The notes under the pieces are model-generated. The model searched no databases, was not told the origin of the DNA, and saw only the letters and a list, made by a program, of their open reading frames with translations. A DNA stretch of 5,327 nucleotides. Source: a bacterium. Its GTDB lineage: Bacteria; Patescibacteriota; Minisyncoccia; UBA6257; UBA9933. Below are positions 1 to 4,147 of the stretch, piece by piece. Every line of letters starts with the position of its first letter. Within the stretch, counting starts at the first letter, position 1. A program made the translations under genes and the position numbers. The stretch covers positions 1 to 5,327 of the forward strand of contig JAKAFV010000039.1 in the NCBI GenBank assembly GCA_021817915.1. Direction: 5' to 3'.

Positions 1-1653
1 TATTTAGATAGTTTGGAGCTTGAAAGGGAAAGGGGAATTACCAGAAAAATGGCGCCTGTCAGAATGAATTATATCTTTAATAATAGGTCTTACGTCCTCA
101 ACTTGATTGATACGCCGGGCCATTCTGATTTTGGCTATGAAGTTTCTCGCGCTCTTTCGGCAGTTGAAGGCGCGATTCTTTTAGTTGACGCGGCTTCGGG
201 CATTCAGGCGCAAACGCTTGCTAATTTTGAATCTGCCCAAAAAGCGGGCTTAAAGATTATCGGCGCGGTTAATAAAATAGACGCCGCTTCGCCGGAGCAA
301 GTTGAAAGCGCCATAAGCGAATTGTCTCGGCTGTTAAACGCCAAGCCCGAAGAAATTTTTAAAATTTCGGGCAAAACCGGAATGGGAGTAAAAGAGCTTT
401 TGGCAGGAGTTATTGAAAAAGTGCCTGCTCCAAAAAGCGGGGAGAAAGCAGGCCAGCGATTTCAGCAAGCTTTAATTTTTGATTCGTTATACGACGAACA
501 TAAGGGCGTTATCGCTTTTGTCAGAGTTTTTAATGGAAGCTTTAAAGCGGGCGAAGATACGAAGTTATTAAGCAATAATAAACAGTTTAAAATAAAAGAA
601 GTTGGATATTTCGCGCCCAGTTTAAAAAAGCAGGAAATTTTAAATGAGGGCGAAACAGGCTATATAGCCACTGGTCTTAAAGATCCTGATTCGGTTAAAG
701 TTGGCGATACCATCGGCGAAAAAGCTTTGCCGGGTTTTAAAACGCCCCAGCCGGTTGTGTTTGTTTCTTTGTATCCAGAAGAAGGCGATGATTATGATAA
801 TTTAAAAATCGCGCTTAACAAGCTTCGCTTAACAGATTCTTCTTTTTCAATTTTTCCAACAACAAGCGAAGCTCTTGGAAGGGGATTCCAAGCGGGATTT
901 TTAGGCAAGCTTCATTTTGAAATTATCGTTCAAAGGCTCGAAAGGGAATTTGGCGTGAAAACGATAAACAGCTTTCCTTCGGTTTCTTATAAAGTAATGC
1001 AAAGGCAAGGCGAATGGGCAGTGATAGAAAATCCGAAAGATTTTCCCGACGATTATTTAAAAGTTTTAGAGCCGATAACGGCGATAAAAATAATTGTTCC
1101 ATTGGCGAAATTGGGCGATGTTTTAAAATTGAAAAATTCTTTCAGATTTAGCGCCATGGAAACCGAAATAAACAGCGAGAAAGCGGTTGTTTCGGCAAAT
1201 CTTCCGCTGGCGGATCTTGTTTCAGATTTTGGCGACCAATTAAAGTCTGTTTCTTCGGGTTTCGCGTCTTTTAGCTATAACGTTGTTGATTACCGCGAAG
1301 CGCAAGTACGGCGTTTAGACATAAAAATCGCCGGAGGAATAGCGCATGGCTTGAGCCGGATTATTCCGGAAAAAGACGTTGAAACAATCAGCCGGAAAAT
1401 GGTTGAAAAATTAAAAGAGCTTTTGCCTAAAAAGCAGTTTAACCAGGCGATTCAAGCGATGATAGGGGGCAGAATAATCGCCAGAGAAACTATTACGGCT
1501 TTAAAAAAAGACGTCGCGGGCTATCTTTACGGAGGCGACCGTTCAAGAAAGATGAAGCTTTGGAAAAAGCAGAAAAGGGGCAAAAAGAAGCTTTTAAAGA
1601 TGGCGGAAGGAGTTGAAATACCTGTAAAAATCTTCAAGGATTTGTTAAAATAA
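1..1653 (+). CDS. lepA: Elongation factor 4 (LepA), 5'-truncated by window edge
   Basis: This is a ribosome-associated translational GTPase of the EF-G-like family, thought to act on stalled or mis-translocated ribosomes and in subunit biogenesis. The frame is open from base 1 (YLDS before LELERERGIT). About 45 N-terminal residues, including the P-loop (G1), lie outside the window, so the TTG at 13 is not the start. Visible in the 550-residue fragment are switch I ERERGIT, G3 DTPGH (residues 37-41, with the catalytic His), G4 NKID (91-94), a G5-like SGK, and domain II from about ALIFDSLYDEHKGVIAF. An EF-G III/V-like region includes GFLGKLHFEIIVQRLEREF. The LepA-specific C-terminal domain is diagnostic: QAMIGGRIIARETI, then YGGDRSRKMKLWKKQKRGKKK and VEIP near the end. 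The usual Ile-Lys after GIT is Arg-Lys, and the common Cys before YGGD is Leu. It ends TAA, 11 bases before the next gene, suggesting co-transcription. The assignment is secure. Confidence 0.97.
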   Translation, partial: YLDSLELERERGITRKMAPVRMNYIFNNRSYVLNLIDTPGHSDFGYEVSRALSAVEGAILLVDAASGIQAQTLANFESAQKAGLKIIGAVNKIDAASPEQVESAISELSRLLNAKPEEIFKISGKTGMGVKELLAGVIEKVPAPKSGEKAGQRFQQALIFDSLYDEHKGVIAFVRVFNGSFKAGEDTKLLSNNKQFKIKEVGYFAPSLKKQEILNEGETGYIATGLKDPDSVKVGDTIGEKALPGFKTPQPVVFVSLYPEEGDDYDNLKIALNKLRLTDSSFSIFPTTSEALGRGFQAGFLGKLHFEIIVQRLEREFGVKTINSFPSVSYKVMQRQGEWAVIENPKDFPDDYLKVLEPITAIKIIVPLAKLGDVLKLKNSFRFSAMETEINSEKAVVSANLPLADLVSDFGDQLKSVSSGFASFSYNVVDYREAQVRRLDIKIAGGIAHGLSRIIPEKDVETISRKMVEKLKELLPKKQFNQAIQAMIGGRIIARETITALKKDVAGYLYGGDRSRKMKLWKKQKRGKKKLLKMAEGVEIPVKIFKDLLK

Positions 1654-1664
1654 AAGTTATTGAT

Positions 1665-1928
1665 ATGGCAAAGCCCTGGCTTATAGGAATTATATCTTTG
1701 GTTTTAATCGGCGTTTCGGCGCAGGTTTATTTGATTTTAAAAGAAAGCAGCGGTCTTAAGAAGGATTTGGACTATTTAAACGGACGGGTAAGCGCGCTTG
1801 TAAAAGAAAATGCCGATTTAAAGTCGGATATAGAATATTTTTCCAATCCGGAAAATTTAGCGAAAGAATATAAATCAAGGTTCAATTACAAGGAAGAGGG
1901 AGAGAAGATGATAATAGTTGTCCCATAG
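1665..1928 (+). CDS. FtsB/DivIC-like septum formation initiator protein
   Basis: An 87-residue bitopic membrane protein of the FtsB/DivIC type, which links FtsL and FtsQ/DivIB-like partners in the divisome. A short basic N-terminus (MAKPW) is followed by one transmembrane helix at about residues 4-25. A heptad-like coiled coil follows at about 28-58 (LKKDLDYLNGRVSALVKEN). Next comes the short conserved tail where 'NPENLAKEY' leads into a FNYKEEGEKMIIVVP ending, as is typical of this family in candidate-phylum genomes. Length and order match the family. The ATG at 1665 places the transmembrane helix right at the N-terminus. No good Shine-Dalgarno lies within 15 bases, and the nearest purine-rich run (AAGGA, 1636-1640) is inside the end of lepA, so translation is probably coupled to lepA. 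DivIC and FtsB cannot be separated from sequence alone. Confidence 0.82.
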   Translation: MAKPWLIGIISLVLIGVSAQVYLILKESSGLKKDLDYLNGRVSALVKENADLKSDIEYFSNPENLAKEYKSRFNYKEEGEKMIIVVP

Positions 1929-1942
1929 TAAATTGAAAGTTG

Positions 1943-2066
1943 AAAAATCAAAAATCAAAATGACAGTTTAAAAATATAAAATTGTTTAAATATAAAGATT
2001 TTAACACTAAAATCTTTAACATTTTACATTATCATTTTCCATTTTGATATTTACATTTTGAATTTT
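1943..2066. repeat. Heptamer-phased A+T-rich imperfect inverted repeat filling an intergenic gap
   Basis: Almost the whole gap between the FtsB-like gene and the next gene is repeat-like. The left arm reads in 7-base steps: AAAAATC (1943-1949), AAAAATC (1950-1956), AAAATGA (1957-1963), CAGTTTA, AAAATAT, AAAATTG. The right arm carries the complementary style: ACATTTT (2019-2025), ACATTAT (2026-2032), a 6-base unit CATTTT, CCATTTT (2039-2045), GATATTT, ACATTTT (2053-2059), GAATTTT (2060-2066). At the centre is a perfect 10-bp stem, TAAAGATTTT (1993-2002) and AAAATCTTTA (2009-2018), around the 6-base loop AACACT. There is no T-tract after the stem, so it is not a standard terminator. The block runs to within 4 bases of the next ATG and leaves that gene without a Shine-Dalgarno. 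No gene or clear promoter is seen here. Confidence 0.7.
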
Positions 2067-2070
2067 TAAC

Positions 2071-2751
2071 ATGGCTAAAAAAAATCTGGAAAAATTAATA
2101 ACGGTTAGCATTACCGGCAATAAAGACATCCATTGGCAGAGCAAGCTAGCGGAGATAGAAAAATTTAAAATAGACAGAGCGTCTCTTTTTTTGGAACAGT
2201 TTTCAACAAAAATCCAGAGAAAAAAGATATACAAAGCGATTTTAGAATCAAGAATAAAAGAAATCCCTTTGATTCATATCCGAAATGAGATGGATAAAGA
2301 CGAGCTTTCCTTTTTACTTAAGAAATTTAAAAATCCGTATTTAACCATACATGAAAGCGGTTTTAAATATTTTAAAAAATGGGGAGGTCTTCATAGGAAT
2401 CTTTATTTGGAAATGAATTACGATAACAAAATTTCGGGAAACGTTGATGTGAAAAAAATCGGCGGTTTTTGCGTTGATTTGGCGCATTTCAAAACTTCCG
2501 AAGAAAGATGGACAAAAGAATTTTTATACGAGTCTTCAAAAAATAAGCGGTATTTCAGGTGCAACCATTTAAGCGGATTTTCTTTTAAGGACAATCGAGA
2601 CGTTCATTTGCCTAAAAGCAAAAAAGATTTTAATTATTTAAAAACATTGCCGAAATTTATTTTCGGCGATGTTATAGCGATAGAAATTTATAATAGCATC
2701 GCGGAACAGCTGGAGTTTAAGAAGCATATAATTAAATTATTAACATCTTAA
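2071..2751 (+). CDS. Uncharacterised protein with a TIM-barrel (xylose-isomerase-like) pattern
   Basis: I do not recognise a named family for this 226-residue protein. Its strand/helix rhythm suggests a compact TIM barrel. Hydrophobic strands often end in acidic or His residues: ITVSITG (10-16), ASLFLEQF (E42), IPLIHIRNE (H69), YLTIHESGF (H94, E95), LYLEMNY (E114), FCVDLAHF (D136, H139), FRCNHLSGF (H166) and VIAIEI (E205). This set resembles the metal-ligand layout of xylose-isomerase-like and endonuclease IV-like barrels, where a late Asp-x-x-His and a terminal Glu bind divalent metals. The fold is inferred from pattern only, and the substrate is unknown. No signal peptide or membrane segment is seen, so it is probably cytoplasmic. 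The ATG at 2071 has no Shine-Dalgarno because repeat DNA lies immediately upstream; MAKKN is nevertheless a sensible N-terminus before strand 1. The stop codon directly abuts the next ATG, so the two genes are surely co-transcribed. Confidence 0.6.
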   Translation: MAKKNLEKLITVSITGNKDIHWQSKLAEIEKFKIDRASLFLEQFSTKIQRKKIYKAILESRIKEIPLIHIRNEMDKDELSFLLKKFKNPYLTIHESGFKYFKKWGGLHRNLYLEMNYDNKISGNVDVKKIGGFCVDLAHFKTSEERWTKEFLYESSKNKRYFRCNHLSGFSFKDNRDVHLPKSKKDFNYLKTLPKFIFGDVIAIEIYNSIAEQLEFKKHIIKLLTS

Positions 2752-3342
2752 ATGTTTAAATTTATAGGCAAAAAAAAATCAGTAATTTTAGTTTCAGCCG
2801 TTATTTTTGTCGCCATAGTCGCCGTAATTTCTTTTAGGCTGTATCCAATCGCTTTTGTCGGCTGGCAACCGGTTATTTACGGCAATTTCAGCAAAAATTA
2901 CGACGCGGAGATTTTTTATTCCACTAAATTTCTTTCAACATATAATAAAAGCAACGCCGATATAATTAATTCTTTAGAAATAAGAAATGAAATTAAACGC
3001 GATAGGCTGGAAGCTTTAATAGAAGATATTTTGATTTCAAACCAGCTTAAGGTGATATTTTCAAATTCAGAGCTGGATAGCCAAATTAATAAAAATGTTT
3101 CCGCTGTTATTGAGGGCAAGGATATTAAAAAAGAAATAGAAGCGCTTTACAATTTATCGGTAAGCGAATTTACGAAATATTTTCTAGAACCTCAAGCAAG
3201 AAGGGAAATCTTGGAAGCCAGGATGCGCATGGAAAATATTAATTTTAATGAATGGCTGGCAAGCGAAAAAAAAGTGGCAAAAGTCATGATTTTCCTGCCG
3301 GGCTTTGAATGGAGGGGTGGAACGGTTATAGTTAGAAAGTAA
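2752..3342 (+). CDS. Membrane-anchored SurA-N-like (foldase-type) protein without PPIase domain
   Basis: This 196-residue protein has a basic N-terminus (MFKFIGKKK), one hydrophobic segment at about residues 10-28 and an extracytoplasmic remainder. No lipobox Cys is seen, so it is probably an uncleaved anchor. The soluble part has the alternating helical pattern of SurA/PrsA N-terminal chaperone domains. There is a helix with RDRLEALIEDILISNQL (about 79-95), then a 'vsd-E-(L/V)-x-x-x-I' type segment SNSELDSQINKNV. Further on come LSVSEFTKYFLEPQARREIL and a C-terminal FNEWLASEKKVAKVMIF strand. No parvulin PPIase domain follows, so if the call is right it would act as a holding chaperone for exported proteins. 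Its ATG begins at the base after the TAA of the preceding gene (TAAATG), implying translational coupling. The alternative is a lineage-specific membrane protein with a merely similar helix pattern. Confidence 0.55.
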   Translation: MFKFIGKKKSVILVSAVIFVAIVAVISFRLYPIAFVGWQPVIYGNFSKNYDAEIFYSTKFLSTYNKSNADIINSLEIRNEIKRDRLEALIEDILISNQLKVIFSNSELDSQINKNVSAVIEGKDIKKEIEALYNLSVSEFTKYFLEPQARREILEARMRMENINFNEWLASEKKVAKVMIFLPGFEWRGGTVIVRK

Positions 3343-3368
3343 GCTATAAGACACAAGACATAAGAATT
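3341..3368. repeat. Four degenerate heptamers between a stop codon and a tRNA
   Basis: The bases read as AAGCTAT, AAGACAC, AAGACAT and AAGAATT in exact 7-base register. They start inside the TAA stop of the SurA-N-like gene and stop two bases before the tRNA. The array is short and degenerate, so it could be chance. It is listed because the same 7-base period recurs at three other places in the window. No separate tRNA promoter is evident in this gap. Confidence 0.5.
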
Positions 3369-3370
3369 AT

Positions 3371-3441
3371 GCGGGATTAGTACAGTGGCAGTACGCTTGC
3401 TTCCCAAGCAAGAGACGCGAGTTCGATTCTCGTATCCCGCT
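3371..3441 (+). tRNA. tRNA-Gly, anticodon CCC
   Basis: A full cloverleaf can be drawn by hand. The acceptor stem is GCGGGAT (3371-3377) with ATCCCGC (3434-3440). The D stem is GTAC (3380-3383) with GTAC (3391-3394) around AGTGGCA. The anticodon stem is CTTGC (3396-3400) with GCAAG (3408-3412), and loop TTCCCAA puts CCC at 3403-3405. The T stem is GCGAG (3417-3421) with CTCGT (3429-3433), one G-U pair, around TTCGATT. U at 3441 is the discriminator. The 3' CCA is not encoded (CAA follows), so it must be added by the CCA-adding enzyme. The anticodon reads the glycine codon GGG. It probably sits at the end of the preceding operon, with the terminator right behind it. Confidence 0.96.
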
Positions 3442-3450
3442 CAAAATGGG

Positions 3451-3475
3451 AAACCGGCGCAGAGCCGGTTTTTAA
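3451..3475 (+). terminator. Rho-independent terminator after tRNA-Gly
   Basis: The 8-bp perfect stem AAACCGGC (3451-3458) and GCCGGTTT (3464-3471) closes a 5-base loop, GCAGA. It runs into a T-rich tail (TTTTTAATTCT counted from 3469). It lies 10 bases past the tRNA and ends the upstream transcription unit. Confidence 0.85.
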
Positions 3476-3480
3476 TTCTC

Positions 3481-3509
3481 TTTACAAATAATAAAAATTA
3501 TGTTATTAT
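3481..3509 (+). promoter_or_regulatory. Sigma-70-type extended -10 promoter for the YdcF-like gene
   Basis: The -35 is TTTACA (3481-3486, 5 of 6 to consensus). A 17-base spacer leads to TATTAT (3504-3509, 5 of 6), with the extended -10 TG at 3501-3502 (TGtTATTAT). The start of transcription would be near 3516, giving a 5' UTR of about 43 bases. The promoter begins just after the terminator of the preceding unit. Confidence 0.72.
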
Positions 3510-3544
3510 CCGTTTAGTTTTTTGATTCACTAATATTGGACGAG

Positions 3545-3554
3545 AGGAGGTGAT
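3545..3554 (+). promoter_or_regulatory. Perfect Shine-Dalgarno that fixes a TTG start
   Basis: AGGAGGTGAT is fully complementary to the usual 16S 3' end (ATCACCTCCT). GGAGG ends 8 bases before the TTG at 3559, an ideal spacing. No other gene start in this window has anything comparable. It supports TTG at 3559 rather than a downstream start. Confidence 0.88.
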
Positions 3555-3558
3555 TTGA

Positions 3559-4065
3559 TTGGCGAAGAAAGTATTGAAAAAGGGGATAGTGGCATTTGCG
3601 TTCGGTTCTCCAAGAGATATTCCGCCGAACTTGGCGATTGGCGGAATTGCGTCATGTTATGCCATTACGACGAAATCTCCGGTTTTCACCCAGCTTGATG
3701 TCCCAATTGGTTCTGGCATTGAAGTAAAAAGAGGGCCGGAAAAACCGAATGAGCCGCCGCCGACTTTGCGGATTGCGAGAGAAGCAGTTCGATGGGCAAA
3801 GGAGCTGGGGATTGAAAGGCTGCTGATTGTAGCGGCTCTGCCCCATCTCTGGCGTTGCCGGAGAGATTTAAGGCAAGCGGTTGCCGAAGTCGGAGCTTCC
3901 ATATCGGTCGGCGTACCGATATTGTCTATTCAACAATTCCCGGAAGCTTTCTGGTTTTGTCCGTTTTCGGTTCAATCTCGTAGCCGCTCCAAGAAGAATT
4001 GGGACCGTCGGGAACGAATTCTCAAAGCCATGCCATTTTCTATCTATAAACTCGTGGCGAGTTAG
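3559..4065 (+). CDS. YdcF/DUF218-like small protein, uncharacterised
   Basis: A 168-residue protein starting at TTG, chosen because of the perfect Shine-Dalgarno. An opening strand, GIVAFAFGSP (9-18), is followed by a helix and VFTQLDV (42-48). Next comes PPPTLRIAREAVRWAKELGI, then strand LLIVAAL and PHLWRC (95-100), then RRDLRQAVAEVG. This order resembles the YdcF/DUF218 core, where 'sT-x-x-Na...' precedes a strand and a 'yHm-x-Ra' motif. The C-terminus (FWFCPFSVQSRSR, NWDRRERILKAMPF) is not part of the classic core. Its activity is unknown. No signal peptide or transmembrane helix is seen, so it is probably cytoplasmic. It is monocistronic, with its own promoter and terminator on either side. 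Sampled stretches run about 48-60% G+C, against about 30% in sampled lines of the A+T-rich genes nearby, and codon choice (CTG, CCG, CGG) differs. Acquisition by transfer or selection for high expression could explain this. The stop region forms a small hairpin, AACTCG/CGAGTT (4049-4063). Confidence 0.62.
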   Translation: MAKKVLKKGIVAFAFGSPRDIPPNLAIGGIASCYAITTKSPVFTQLDVPIGSGIEVKRGPEKPNEPPPTLRIAREAVRWAKELGIERLLIVAALPHLWRCRRDLRQAVAEVGASISVGVPILSIQQFPEAFWFCPFSVQSRSRSKKNWDRRERILKAMPFSIYKLVAS

Positions 4066-4074
4066 CCACATAGC

Positions 4075-4119
4075 CGGGCTCCGTCGTGACTTTGTCATGC
4101 GGGGCTCGTTTTGTTTTTA
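4075..4119 (+). terminator. Strong Rho-independent terminator after the YdcF-like gene
   Basis: CGGGCTCCG (4075-4083), a bulged T (4084) and CGTGAC (4085-4090) pair with GTCATG (4094-4099) and CGGGGCTCG (4100-4108), with a few G-U pairs. The loop is TTT. The tail TTTTGTTTTTAG begins at 4109. The stem is about 15 bp, strong enough to insulate the unit from pgk. Confidence 0.88.
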
Positions 4120-4139
4120 GGTCAGAAATTTGTTAGAAT
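4111..4139 (+). promoter_or_regulatory. Probable extended -10 promoter for pgk, leaderless transcript
   Basis: TGTTAGAAT gives an extended -10 (TG at 4131-4132, TAGAAT at 4134-4139, 5 of 6). Exactly 17 bases upstream is TTGTTT (4111-4116), a weak -35 that lies in the T-tract of the preceding terminator. The expected start of transcription is 6-8 bases past 4139, at or within two bases of the pgk ATG (4148). No Shine-Dalgarno lies upstream of that ATG. An overlapping TATATA at 4141-4146 is a weaker alternative. Confidence 0.6.
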
Positions 4140-4147
4140 CTATATAA

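Noticed and set aside
1993..2018. Perfect 10-bp stem as an intrinsic terminator after the FtsB-like gene
   Set aside because: The stem is A+T-rich and has no T-tract after it; it is better explained as the centre of the inverted repeat block.
1943..2066. CRISPR array
   Set aside because: Units are contiguous 7-mers with no 24-40-base repeats or unique spacers.
2016..2234. 72-residue minus-strand frame over the repeat gap and the next gene's start
   Set aside because: Part of it is translated A+T repeat and the rest is antisense to a better-supported gene.
3371..3441. tRNA as an attachment site for an integrated element
   Set aside because: No integrase gene and no repeat of the tRNA 3' end is found in the window.
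3555..3701. Alternative TTG at 3555 in another frame, about 48 codons, using the same Shine-Dalgarno
   Set aside because: Spacing to GGAGG is only 4 bases, the product is short and ends at TGA, while the 3559 frame gives a protein with family-like motifs.
3652..4098. Three overlapping minus-strand open frames of 64-81 residues, and a plus-strand frame at 3881-4120
   Set aside because: All are shadows of the G+C-richer YdcF-like gene, without ribosome-binding sites and with basic, low-information proteins.
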